This document shows positions 8,912 to 16,354 of a stretch of 20,193 bases of DNA, piece by piece. The notes beneath the pieces are model-generated. The model worked only from the letters and a program-made list of their open reading frames with translations. It searched no databases and had not been told where the DNA came from. The first letter of the stretch is position 1. Each line of letters opens with the position of its first letter. Origin of the DNA: Tardiphaga sp. (lineage in GTDB: Bacteria > Pseudomonadota > Alphaproteobacteria > Rhizobiales > Xanthobacteraceae); the NCBI GenBank assembly GCA_028290325.1, contig JAQGJY010000071.1, positions 1 through 20,193 on the forward strand. Direction: 5' to 3'. A program made the position numbers and the translations under genes.

Positions 8912-11185
8912 TCACGTTTGCGACTGCTGGCGCTCGGCGCGGCGCGTGAGCCGGCGGGGCGACGATTCCTTGAGAGATTTGCCACGGCCAGACAGACTCG
9001 GATTGGTCATGAAGTAATTGTGGACGTTGAAAGGCTCTTCGCCCTTCACGGCCTTCATACGTGTTGACGACCCATCCGGCAACAACTGCCAGCTTTGTTC
9101 GGTGTCCTTGAGGTTGGCCACCATGATCTGCTCGAGCACCTGCTGATGCACGGTCGGGTTCTGCAACGGGCACAACACCTCGACGCGGCGGTCGAGATTG
9201 CGCGGCATCATGTCGGCCGACGAGATATAGACGGCCGCTTTCGCGCCCGGCAGGCCCTGCCCCATGCCGAAACAGTAGACGCGGCCATGTTCGAGGAAGC
9301 GCCCGATGATCGATTTGACCCGAATGTTCTCGGACAGGCCGGGGACGCCCGGCCGCAGGCAACAGATGCCACGGACGATCAATTCGATCGAGACGCCCGC
9401 TTTCGACGCTTCGTAGAGCGCGTCGATGATGTCGGGATCGACCAGCGAATTCATCTTCATCCATATCGCCGCCGGCTTGCCGTGCTTCGCATAGCTGGTT
9501 TCGCCGGCGATGTGGGCCAGGATGCGGTTTCGCAACGTGAGCGGCGACACCGCCATCTTCTCGATGTCGGACGGTTCGGCATAGCCGGTGATGTAGTTGA
9601 ACACCCGCGCCGCATCGCGACCGATGATCGGGTCCGACGTGAAGTAGGACAAATCGGTGTAGATGCGGGCCGTGACCGGATGATAGTTGCCGGTGCCGGT
9701 GTGAACATAAGTGGTGAGACTGCCGCTCTCGCGACGCACGACCAGCGACAGTTTGGCGTGGGTTTTCAGTTCAAGGAAGCCGTACACGACCTGCACGCCG
9801 GCGCGTTCGAGATCGCGCGCCCAGCGGATATTGGCCTCCTCATCGAAGCGCGCTTTCAATTCGACCAGCGCGGTGACGGACTTGCCCGCCTCGGCGGCCT
9901 CGACCAGCGCGCGCACGATCGGCGAATTGTTCGAGGTGCGATACAGCGTCTGCTTGATCGCGACGACGTCCGGATCGCGCGTCGCCTGTTGCAGGAATTG
10001 CACGACGACGTCGAACGATTCGTAGGGGTGATGGACGACAAGATCTTTCTGGCGGATCGCCGCGAAGATGTCGCCGCCGTGATCGCGCACCCGCTCGGGA
10101 TGGCGCGGCACATAGGGCACGAATTCGAGATCGGGGCGCTCCAGCCGCGTGAGCTGGGACAGCTCGTTCATCGCCAGCACGCCATCGACGATCAGCACGT
10201 CGTCGTCGGTCGTCGATAAGGCGCGCTGCACGAAGGCACGCAATTCGGGCGGCATCGTCGCTTCGACCTCGAGCCTGATCACCGAGCCGCGACGCCGCCG
10301 TTTCAACGCGGTCTCGAACAGCCGCACGAGATCTTCGGCCTCTTCCTCGATTTCCAGTTCGGAATCGCGGATGACGCGGAACGCGCCCTGGCCCTTGACG
10401 GTATAACCAGGAAACAGCCGGCCGATGAACAGGCCGGTGGCCTGCTCCAACGTCATCAGCCGCACGATGCCGTCTTTGCTGTTCGTCGGCAGCCGGATGA
10501 AGCGGTCGATCTTGCCGGGCATCCGAATCAGCGCGTTCATCGGCTTGCCGTCGGAGACGCGCGCCAGATGCAGCGCGATTGTGAAGCCGAGACTCGGAAT
10601 GAACGGGAACGGATGCGCCGGATCGATCGCGAGCGGCGTCAGCAACGGAAAAATGTTGTGGAGAAAATGCTCCTCGATCCAGTTGCGCTCGGTTTTGCCG
10701 ACATCCTTGCCGTCGACCAGCGCGATTCCGAAATCGGTCAGCATCGCGCGCAGATCGCGCCAGATCGCCTGCTGGTCATTGGCGAGCCGCGACACCGCTT
10801 CATTGATGAGAATAAGCTGCTCGGCCGGCGTCAGTCCGTCCGGACTGCGCTCGGCGATGCCCTCGCGCACTTGCGCCTTGATGCCGGCGACGCGGACCAT
10901 GAAGAATTCATCGAGATTGTTGGCGGAAATCGACAGAAAGCGCACCCGCTCCAGCGCAGGATGCTTGACGTTGACCGCCTCTTCCAAGACGCGACGGTTG
11001 AAATGCAGCCACGACAATTCGCGATTGATGAAACGTTCGGGGCTGACGGCGACCTTCGAGGCGGGCTCCAGCTCGCCCATTTTCTCTTCGATCGCAATGA
11101 CTTGCTCGGAATCCATCGGCCCCAAATCCAATTCTGTGAGCCAGTCGCAGGGCGCGACCGGCGGCGGAACATCTGACACAAGCAT
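8912..11185 (-). CDS. ppk: Polyphosphate kinase 1
   Basis: Reversibly polymerises the ATP gamma-phosphate into inorganic polyphosphate. The 757-residue product carries the Ppk1 N-terminal signature SPERFINRELSWLHFNRRVL (48-67) and the conserved VVAIKQTLYRTS (407-418). The autophosphorylated His is H476 in ELKTHAKL. The second catalytic His is H633 in RFLEHGRVY, and the phospholipase-D-like C-terminal domains are complete. The ATG at 11185 is the longest start, with a weak ribosome site. The internal ATG at 11116 would give 734 residues, nearer the usual length, so the true start is uncertain. It lies 57 bp after hda and 12 bp before ppx, inside a four-gene minus-strand run. Confidence 0.96.
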   Translation of the reverse strand: MLVSDVPPPVAPCDWLTELDLGPMDSEQVIAIEEKMGELEPASKVAVSPERFINRELSWLHFNRRVLEEAVNVKHPALERVRFLSISANNLDEFFMVRVAGIKAQVREGIAERSPDGLTPAEQLILINEAVSRLANDQQAIWRDLRAMLTDFGIALVDGKDVGKTERNWIEEHFLHNIFPLLTPLAIDPAHPFPFIPSLGFTIALHLARVSDGKPMNALIRMPGKIDRFIRLPTNSKDGIVRLMTLEQATGLFIGRLFPGYTVKGQGAFRVIRDSELEIEEEAEDLVRLFETALKRRRRGSVIRLEVEATMPPELRAFVQRALSTTDDDVLIVDGVLAMNELSQLTRLERPDLEFVPYVPRHPERVRDHGGDIFAAIRQKDLVVHHPYESFDVVVQFLQQATRDPDVVAIKQTLYRTSNNSPIVRALVEAAEAGKSVTALVELKARFDEEANIRWARDLERAGVQVVYGFLELKTHAKLSLVVRRESGSLTTYVHTGTGNYHPVTARIYTDLSYFTSDPIIGRDAARVFNYITGYAEPSDIEKMAVSPLTLRNRILAHIAGETSYAKHGKPAAIWMKMNSLVDPDIIDALYEASKAGVSIELIVRGICCLRPGVPGLSENIRVKSIIGRFLEHGRVYCFGMGQGLPGAKAAVYISSADMMPRNLDRRVEVLCPLQNPTVHQQVLEQIMVANLKDTEQSWQLLPDGSSTRMKAVKGEEPFNVHNYFMTNPSLSGRGKSLKESSPRRLTRRAERQQSQT

Positions 11186-11215
11186 GACAGGCTCGTGACA
11201 AGAGGCAACGCCTAC

Positions 11216-11238
11216 GCCCGCCCCGTTGACGTGCGGGC
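11216..11238 (-). other. Inverted repeat between hda and ppk
   Basis: GCCCGC (11216-11221) and GCGGGC (11233-11238) are perfect 6-bp arms around an 11-base loop, in the 57-bp gap after the hda stop. There is no T-run in the minus-strand direction. It could be a weak attenuator, an RNA-processing hairpin or chance in GC-rich DNA. Confidence 0.35.
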
Positions 11239-11242
11239 TAAT

Positions 11243-11920
11243 TCAGCCGCTGCGTAGCAGTTCCACAGCCAGTGCCCGCGTCACCGGGCGGCCCAACCGC
11301 AGAGCTTCCGTGTCCAGCATCTCCACGGCGTGCCGCGCCGCGACAAAAGAGCGCTCGATGCGGGTGGCAAGATAATTGACGACGCTGTCGTCGATCGACA
11401 TTTGTCGGTCGGCGCTGAACTTCACGATCAGCGCGCGAAACAGCGCGTCATCCGGCGGCGTCAGCGGCACCACCGGCACGGCGCGCAACCGCGATCGCAG
11501 ATCGCGCAATTCGATCTCCATCGCGGCGGGCGGTAGCCGCGACGTCATCAGCACGAAGCAATTATCCTCGCGCGCCATGTTCAACAGATGAAACAGCGCG
11601 CGCTCGTCGAACCCGCCGGCATTCACGTCTTCGATCACGACAGCGGCGGTCGCCAGTGCGCCCGGCACGTCCGGCGCGCTCAGCGCATGGGCCATCGTCG
11701 AGCGTGCGCCGGAGGCTTCGGCCCAAATCGCGGCGAGATGGCTTTTGCCTGAGCCTTCCGGCCCGCTCAGCATCATGACGCGGTTCGGCCAGTCCGGCCA
11801 GCTCTCGATCAGATGCAGCGCGGAGGCATTGGCGGGGCCTTCGAGAAAATTATCCCGCGACAGGCTCTCGGCATGCGGCAGCGTAAACGCCAGTTGACGA
11901 GGGGGGACGCGGATCGCCAC
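11243..11920 (-). CDS. hdaA: DnaA regulatory inactivator Hda (HdaA)
   Basis: DnaA-like AAA+ ATPase that, bound to the DNA polymerase sliding clamp, stimulates hydrolysis of DnaA-ATP and so prevents re-initiation. The N-terminal QLAFTLP is a clamp-binding motif. Counting from the ATG at 11932, Walker A is GPEGSGKS (57-64), Walker B is VVIED (98-102), the arginine-finger box is LRSRL (145-149) and sensor II is AARHAVE (198-204). The product ends without the DnaA DNA-binding domain IV, as expected for Hda. I favour the GTG at 11920 (225 residues) because GGAG sits 6 nt upstream. The ATG at 11932 has no visible ribosome site. It is 21-33 bp after the phosphatidyltransferase gene, depending on the start used, and is followed by ppk. 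Confidence 0.92.
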   Translation of the reverse strand: MAIRVPPRQLAFTLPHAESLSRDNFLEGPANASALHLIESWPDWPNRVMMLSGPEGSGKSHLAAIWAEASGARSTMAHALSAPDVPGALATAAVVIEDVNAGGFDERALFHLLNMAREDNCFVLMTSRLPPAAMEIELRDLRSRLRAVPVVPLTPPDDALFRALIVKFSADRQMSIDDSVVNYLATRIERSFVAARHAVEMLDTEALRLGRPVTRALAVELLRSG

Positions 11921-11953
11921 GACGAACTCCATGCCGATGATCGGCCAGACAAA

Positions 11954-12508
11954 TTACGACGGCGATTGCCCCGGCTCGATCGTACCCATGTGGCGGACCC
12001 ATTCGACCAGATAGAGCGAGATCGACACCAGCGTGAACACTGTCACGAAGCCCATCAGGATCAGATCGAAAGGCGACGCCTTGAAGCCGAAGCCGAGCGC
12101 CGCCAGCACCAGAGCGGCAAGCGCCACCTGCGCCACCGTGTTGAGCTTGGATACCATCAGCGGCTTCATCGGGATCGGCTTGCCGAACAACCATGACACA
12201 ATCACGGCGGCGACGATCATGATATCGCGCGACACGACGAGAATGACGATCCAGCGCGGCACCGCGCCCCAGATCCCGAGCGCGACGAAGATCGAGACCA
12301 GCAGCGCTTTATCGGCCAGCGGATCGAGCAGCGCGCCGAGCTCGCTGGCCATGTTGAAACGCTTGGCGAGGAAACCGTCCACCGCGTCGCTGACGCCTGC
12401 GATGACAAAGACCGCGAAGGCGATCTCCATCTGATTCGACGCGATCGCCCAGACGATCACGGGGACCAGCAGGATGCGCCCCAAAGTGATGATGTTTGGA
12501 ATACTCAA
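11954..12508 (-). CDS. CDP-alcohol phosphatidyltransferase family protein (PgsA-like)
   Basis: Integral membrane enzyme that transfers a phosphatidyl group from CDP-diacylglycerol to an alcohol. Sequence style is closest to PgsA, which makes phosphatidylglycerophosphate from glycerol-3-phosphate. With the TTG at 12508 as start, the 184-residue chain has the family signature: D41, D44, G45, A48, then G58, D62 and D66. The usual Arg after A48 is Lys. Several hydrophobic segments follow. The TTG is preferred because the family begins SIPNIITLGRILLVP right there. The 46 residues encoded further upstream are unlike any PgsA N-terminus. Many relatives carry more than one such gene, so I give no symbol. 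It heads the run into hdaA, ppk and ppx. Confidence 0.87.
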   Translation of the reverse strand: MSIPNIITLGRILLVPVIVWAIASNQMEIAFAVFVIAGVSDAVDGFLAKRFNMASELGALLDPLADKALLVSIFVALGIWGAVPRWIVILVVSRDIMIVAAVIVSWLFGKPIPMKPLMVSKLNTVAQVALAALVLAALGFGFKASPFDLILMGFVTVFTLVSISLYLVEWVRHMGTIEPGQSPS

Positions 12509-12554
12509 GCGGCGGGTCCCGGCTTCGGTATGGGCTGACGGCCAGAGCCTGCAA

Positions 12555-12586
12555 AGACCCTGACCAAAATGTCGTCTATAGGGTCT
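12555..12586. promoter_or_regulatory. Inverted repeat in the divergent control region between the phosphatidyltransferase gene and purM
   Basis: AGACCCT (12555-12561) and AGGGTCT (12580-12586) are perfect 7-bp arms 18 bases apart, in a 170-bp gap from which both gene sets would be transcribed outward. A TATAGG overlaps the right arm (12577-12582), and AAGACC lies 17 bases before it, which would be a poor promoter toward purM. An operator is possible; the sequence does not name a regulator. Confidence 0.35.
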
Positions 12587-12678
12587 GGACGGCGAGCGCC
12601 AGCGAGCCATTGCACCATGGCAAAATTCGACGTAACCAGCCGGCAAATTCGGCCTCTCGCCCGGAAGGACATCTGCCC

Positions 12679-13752
12679 GTGACCGATCTGAAAAAGGGCC
12701 TGACTTACGCCGATGCGGGCGTGAATATCGATGCGGGCAATCGCCTCGTCGATATGATCAAGCCGCTGGTCCGCGCCACCGCCCGCGCCGGCGCCGGCGC
12801 CGAAATCGGCGGCTTCGGCGGCTTGTTCGATCTCAAAGCCGCTGGATTCAAGGATCCGGTGCTGGTCGCCGCCACCGATGGCGTCGGCACCAAGGTTAAA
12901 ATCGCGATCGAAGCCAACATCCATAACGGCATCGGCATCGACCTTGTCGCGATGTCGGTCAACGACCTCGTCGTGCAGGGCGCGGAACCGCTGTTCTTTC
13001 TCGACTACTTCGCCTGCAGCAAGCTCGATCCCGAAGCCGCCGCCATCATCGTCGCGGGCGTCGCCGAAGGGTGCCGGGAATCCGGCTGCGCGCTGATCGG
13101 CGGCGAGACCGCCGAAATGCCCGGCCTCTACAAGGAGGGCGATTACGATCTCGCCGGTTTCGCTGTCGGCGCGGCCGAGCGCGGCACGCTGCTGCCGACG
13201 CCGGATATCGCCGAGGGCGACGCCGTGATCGGGCTCGCCTCCTCCGGCGTGCATTCCAACGGCTTCTCTCTAGTCCGCAAGATCGTCGAGCGCGCGGGCC
13301 TTGGCTTCGACGCGCAAGCACCATTCTCGCCTGTCATGACGCTTGGCGGCGCACTGCTGACGCCGACAAAGCTCTATGTGAAATCCTGCCTGCGCGCGAT
13401 CCGCGAAACCGGCGCCGTCAAAGGCCTCGCTCACATCACCGGCGGCGGCTTCACCGACAACATCCCACGCGTGCTACCGGCGCATCTCGGCGTCCGGATC
13501 GATCTTGCCGCGCTCACCGTATTGCCGGTGTTCAAATGGCTCGCCGCCGAAGGCAACATCGCCGAGCTGGAATTGCTGCGGACGTTCAATTGCGGCGTCG
13601 GCATGATCGCAATCGTGAAGCCGGACGGCGTGCAGCACGTGATGGAGGTGCTGCGCGATGCCGGCGAGACGGTGACGTTGCTCGGCGAAGTCATCGCGAC
13701 GGACGGCGAGCCGCGCGTGGTCTATGACGGCCACCTCGATCTCGCGCTATGA
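12679..13752 (+). CDS. purM: Phosphoribosylformylglycinamidine cyclo-ligase (AIR synthetase)
   Basis: Fifth step of de novo purine synthesis: ATP-dependent closure of FGAM to aminoimidazole ribonucleotide. The 357-residue product has the glycine-rich start GGFGGLFDL (44-52), ATDGVGTKVKIA (65-76), SVNDLVVQGAEPLFFLDY (93-110) and GGETAEMPGLY (141-151), all hallmarks of PurM. The GTG at 12679 is chosen because GGAAGG lies 10 bases upstream and the product begins TDLKKGLTYADAGVNID, as PurM does. The open frame runs on upstream to 12496, but that part is not PurM-like and overlaps the divergent gene. The stop overlaps the purN start by 4 bases (ATGA), which suggests translational coupling. Confidence 0.96.
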   Translation: MTDLKKGLTYADAGVNIDAGNRLVDMIKPLVRATARAGAGAEIGGFGGLFDLKAAGFKDPVLVAATDGVGTKVKIAIEANIHNGIGIDLVAMSVNDLVVQGAEPLFFLDYFACSKLDPEAAAIIVAGVAEGCRESGCALIGGETAEMPGLYKEGDYDLAGFAVGAAERGTLLPTPDIAEGDAVIGLASSGVHSNGFSLVRKIVERAGLGFDAQAPFSPVMTLGGALLTPTKLYVKSCLRAIRETGAVKGLAHITGGGFTDNIPRVLPAHLGVRIDLAALTVLPVFKWLAAEGNIAELELLRTFNCGVGMIAIVKPDGVQHVMEVLRDAGETVTLLGEVIATDGEPRVVYDGHLDLAL

Positions 13753-14405
13753 AGCGCCGCGTCGCGATCCTGATTTCCGGACGTGGCTCGAACATGGCCG
13801 CCTTGATCGACGCGGTGAAGTCGGATGCTGATTTCCCGGCCGAGATCGCGCTTGTCGTGGCGAACATCGCCGACGCGCCGGGCCTCGTGATCGCGCGACA
13901 GGCCGGTGTCGAAACCCTGGTGATCGCGAGCAAACCGTTCGGCAAGGACCGCGCGGGCTTCGAAGCGAAACTTCAAGCCGAGCTGCATACCGCGAAAATC
14001 GATCTGATCTGCCTCGGCGGCTTCATGCGGCTGTTCACGGCTGAATTCGTGCAAAACTGGCACGGCCGCATGCTCAATATCCACCCGTCATTGCTGCCGT
14101 CGTTTCCGGGTCTCGATCCGCATGGTCAGGCATTGCAGGCAGGCGTGAAATTATCTGGGGCGACGGTGCATTTCGTCACCGCCGAAACCGATGCGGGACC
14201 GATCGTGATGCAGGGCGCTGTTTGCGTAATGGATGACGACACGCCGGACACGTTGGCCGCGCGCGTGCTCGGCATCGAACATCACATTTATCCGCAGGCG
14301 CTGCGTCTCGTCGCCAGCGGACAGATCAGGCTGGATGGCGATGTGTGCCGAACGTCGGCGCTGGTTTGCGCCGACGGCATGCTCGTATCGCCCGACGCCA
14401 GCTAG
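13749..14405 (+). CDS. purN: Phosphoribosylglycinamide formyltransferase
   Basis: Third step of de novo purine synthesis: transfer of a formyl group from 10-formyl-tetrahydrofolate to GAR. The 218-residue protein shows the phosphate loop ISGRGSNMAAL (9-19) and LGGFMRLF (89-96). The catalytic set is N110 and H112 in MLNIHPSLLPSF and D148 in TAETDAGPIV, equivalent to N106, H108 and D144 of E. coli PurN. The ATG overlaps the purM stop, so expression is probably coupled to purM. Its stop is one base from the stop of the convergent terC-family gene, leaving no room for a separate terminator. Confidence 0.96.
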   Translation: MKRRVAILISGRGSNMAALIDAVKSDADFPAEIALVVANIADAPGLVIARQAGVETLVIASKPFGKDRAGFEAKLQAELHTAKIDLICLGGFMRLFTAEFVQNWHGRMLNIHPSLLPSFPGLDPHGQALQAGVKLSGATVHFVTAETDAGPIVMQGAVCVMDDDTPDTLAARVLGIEHHIYPQALRLVASGQIRLDGDVCRTSALVCADGMLVSPDAS

Positions 14406-14406
14406 C

Positions 14407-15246
14407 TCACGCCGAATGCGGCGCGGCGCCGATCTCGCGCAGCCGCTTGCGCCGCCACAGCGAGCCGCTGGCCAGCACCACGATCACGCCAAGCGCCTCG
14501 CAGACATGTTCCGGCCCATGACCGCCCGCGCCGAATTGCGGCGTGAGGCCAAACGCGGTGATGATCGAATCCAGACCGGAGCCGAGCCCATTGGCGAAGG
14601 CGCGCGCGACAAACGGCGCCACAGCGGGATCGGTCGCGATGACATCGCCCGCGATCCAGCCCAGCAAAGCCGCACCGAGCCAGATCAGGATCGGCAGCTT
14701 TTCCAGCACCGCCATGATCAGCGCGGCGCCGGCGACAATCAACGGGACGCTGATCAGCAGACCGAGGATGAGCAGCGGCACGCTGCCATTGGCGGCGGCG
14801 GCCACGGCAATGACGTTGTCGAGGCTCATGACGATGTCGGCGACGACGACGATCTGCACGGCGGCCCACAGATGCGAAGCGGCAGCGACGCCCTCCTCGT
14901 CTTCCTTTTCAGGCACCAGCAGCTTGGCTGCGATCACGATCAGCGCGAGGCCACCGATCAATTTGAGATAGGGCAGTTCAAGCAGCGTCGCGACGATGCC
15001 GGTGAAGATAATCCGCAGGATGACGGCCGCGGCGGCGCCAAAAATCATGCCCCACAGGCGTTGCTTCGGCGCGAGGCCGCGGCAGGCCATCGCGATCACG
15101 AGGGCGTTGTCGCCGGACAGCAACACGTTGATCCAGATGATCTTGCTGACAGCGACCCAGAACGTCGGCTGCTGCATTTCGACTTTGAATTGGCTGATCA
15201 GCGACGAGATCGTCGCGGGATCGAAAATGTGAAGTATCCAGTCCAA
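14407..15246 (-). CDS. TerC-family integral membrane protein (YjbE-type putative metal transporter)
   Basis: A 279-residue multi-pass membrane protein. TerC relatives are linked to manganese or other metal-ion export, and some to tellurite resistance; the substrate here is not readable. Two intramembrane acidic motifs typical of the family are present: LLSGDNALVIA (42-52) and DIVMSLDNVIAVAAA (137-151). A loop KEDEE (114-118) divides the two halves, and the tail is basic. The TTG at 15246 is the start: AGGGGG lies 7 bases upstream and the product begins MDWILHIFDP. It sits downstream of ndk behind a strong terminator, with only 37 bp between the hairpin and the start codon. Transcription may therefore depend on readthrough or on a compact promoter. 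Confidence 0.88.
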   Translation of the reverse strand: MDWILHIFDPATISSLISQFKVEMQQPTFWVAVSKIIWINVLLSGDNALVIAMACRGLAPKQRLWGMIFGAAAAVILRIIFTGIVATLLELPYLKLIGGLALIVIAAKLLVPEKEDEEGVAAASHLWAAVQIVVVADIVMSLDNVIAVAAAANGSVPLLILGLLISVPLIVAGAALIMAVLEKLPILIWLGAALLGWIAGDVIATDPAVAPFVARAFANGLGSGLDSIITAFGLTPQFGAGGHGPEHVCEALGVIVVLASGSLWRRKRLREIGAAPHSA

Positions 15247-15283
15247 AGTGCCGCCCCCTGCAACGATCGTCTCTTGGAAGTCA

Positions 15284-15312
15284 AAGCCGCCCGCCGATGT
15301 GGCGGGCGGCTT
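15284..15312 (-). terminator. Intrinsic terminator after ndk
   Basis: A perfect 12-bp stem, AAGCCGCCCGCC (15284-15295) with GGCGGGCGGCTT (15301-15312), encloses a 5-base loop. It begins 6 bases after the ndk stop and is followed on the minus strand by TTTGACTT. The T-run is short but the stem is very strong. It may also stop transcripts arriving from the other side. Confidence 0.8.
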
Positions 15313-15318
15313 ATTGGT

Positions 15319-15741
15319 TTAACCGACGATGTCGTTGCCAGCGAAGAACTGCGCGATTTCGACCGCGGCGGTGTCGGCGGCGTCCGAACCGTGAACCGAG
15401 TTTTCGCCGATCGACTTGGCGAACAGCTTGCGAATGGTGCCGTCGGCGGCCTTTGACGGGTCGGTCGCGCCCATCACGTCGCGATGCTTGAGGACCGCGC
15501 CCTCGCCTTCGAGCACCTGGACAACGACCGGCGCGGAGATCATGAAATCAACGAGCTCGCCGAAGAAAGGCCGGGCCTTGTGCACGGCATAGAACGTCTC
15601 GGCCTGACCACGCGTCATGTGGATGCGCTTCTGCGCGACGATGCGCAGACCGGCCTTTTCGATCACGGCATTGATCGCGCCGGTCAGGTTACGCTCGGTC
15701 GCGTCGGGCTTGATAATCGAAAAGGTGCGCTCAATCGCCAT
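15319..15741 (-). CDS. ndk: Nucleoside diphosphate kinase
   Basis: Balances nucleoside triphosphate pools by moving the gamma-phosphate of ATP to NDPs through a phosphohistidine. The 140-residue protein has the family start ERTFSIIKPDA (4-14) and the active-site stretch ENSVHGSD (113-120), with the phospho-acceptor H117. Length and motif position match bacterial Ndk exactly. The ATG at 15741 is preceded by AAGGA. The frame continues 20 codons upstream, but those residues are not part of the family and cover the promoter. It has its own promoter and a strong terminator, so it is mainly a single-gene unit. Confidence 0.97.
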   Translation of the reverse strand: MAIERTFSIIKPDATERNLTGAINAVIEKAGLRIVAQKRIHMTRGQAETFYAVHKARPFFGELVDFMISAPVVVQVLEGEGAVLKHRDVMGATDPSKAADGTIRKLFAKSIGENSVHGSDAADTAAVEIAQFFAGNDIVG

Positions 15742-15777
15742 GATCTCGTCCTTGAAGGGGTCGGTGGGAGTTGCGGG

Positions 15778-15806
15778 CTTATATCGGCGCGATTGACGCA
15801 CCGCAA
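15778..15806 (-). promoter_or_regulatory. Candidate sigma70 promoter for ndk
   Basis: On the minus strand, TTGCGG (15801-15806) and TATAAG (15778-15783) are separated by exactly 17 bases. The start site would fall near 15771, giving a leader of about 30 nt before the ndk ATG. The -10 box matches consensus at five of six positions, and the spacing and leader length are good. Confidence 0.5.
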
Positions 15807-15955
15807 GCGAAGCAGCTGATGCCGCGCGGTCAAAGATTTAATGAAGATGAACCCACTCTGACGGAATTGTCAGGCCGCCATTCAGCTCGGCGGTCTCAAA
15901 CTGAACTCATGACATCGCGACGGCATGGCCGTCCAACGCATGAGGAGAGACGACA

Positions 15956-16297
15956 ATGTTACGCAAACTCGCGCTGAGCGTTGTTGCCGCCACAGCGATC
16001 GGCGCTGCGGCTTTGGCACCAACGGCCGCCTCCGCCCGTGGCGGCTACGGCGGCGGCCATCATGGCGGTTTCCACGGCGGCGGCTGGCATGGCGGCGGTG
16101 GCCATGGCTGGCATGGCGGAGGTGGCTACGGCTGGCACGGCGGGGGCTGGCGCGGCGGCCCGCGCTTCTACGGCGGTGGCCCTCGTTTTTACGTCGGTGG
16201 TCCCCGCTATTACGGCGGCTATCGCGGCTGTTTCGTGCGCCGGGTGGTGCCAACGCCGTGGGGACCACGCTGGCGGCTTATCAACCGCTGCTATTGA
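15956..16297 (+). CDS. Secreted small protein rich in Gly, His, Trp and Tyr
   Basis: A 113-residue protein of unknown function. Residues 1-27 form a clear Sec signal peptide (basic start, Ala/Val-rich core) with a likely cut after ASA at 25-27. The mature part opens with a low-complexity block of GGGWHGGGG-like repeats (about 29-67, seven His). Three GGPR(F/Y)Y units follow (67-86), then a C-terminal segment with two cysteines, C92 and C112, around VPTPWGPRWRLINR. A two-Cys tail of this style recurs in small secreted proteins of this bacterial family, as far as I recall. The ATG at 15956 has GAGGAG 8 bases upstream, and a terminator follows the stop. Metal binding or an envelope structural role is possible but unproven. 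Confidence 0.85.
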   Translation: MLRKLALSVVAATAIGAAALAPTAASARGGYGGGHHGGFHGGGWHGGGGHGWHGGGGYGWHGGGWRGGPRFYGGGPRFYVGGPRYYGGYRGCFVRRVVPTPWGPRWRLINRCY

Positions 16298-16322
16298 TCT
16301 GAATCACATTTTTCTTCTAATG

Positions 16323-16354
16323 AACCCCGGCTGCCTCGGCAGCCGGGGTTTTCG
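16323..16354 (+). terminator. Intrinsic terminator after the Gly/His-rich gene
   Basis: AACCCCGGCTGC (16323-16334) pairs perfectly with GCAGCCGGGGTT (16339-16350) around a CTCG tetraloop. TTCG follows, giving a run of four T in all. It lies 25 bases past the stop codon. Confidence 0.82.

Noticed and set aside
7427..9067. 546-residue plus-strand open frame opposite ppx and the end of ppk
   Set aside because: Shadow frame with low-complexity Arg/Asp/Gln content; both strands cannot be explained by it, while Ppx motifs are clear.
12509..12646. 46-residue N-terminal extension of the phosphatidyltransferase
   Set aside because: Arg-rich and unlike PgsA starts; it would place coding sequence across the divergent control region.
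12496..12678. 61-residue N-terminal extension of purM
   Set aside because: Not PurM-like and overlaps the divergent promoter region; the GTG at 12679 fits the family start.
15247..15318. yybP-ykoY manganese riboswitch before the terC-family gene
   Set aside because: Only 72 bp between genes, most of it the ndk terminator; no room for the aptamer.
14233..15456. 407-residue plus-strand frame running from purN through the terC-family gene into ndk
   Set aside because: Crosses three well-supported genes and is rich in Arg, Asp and Gln, as antisense frames are.
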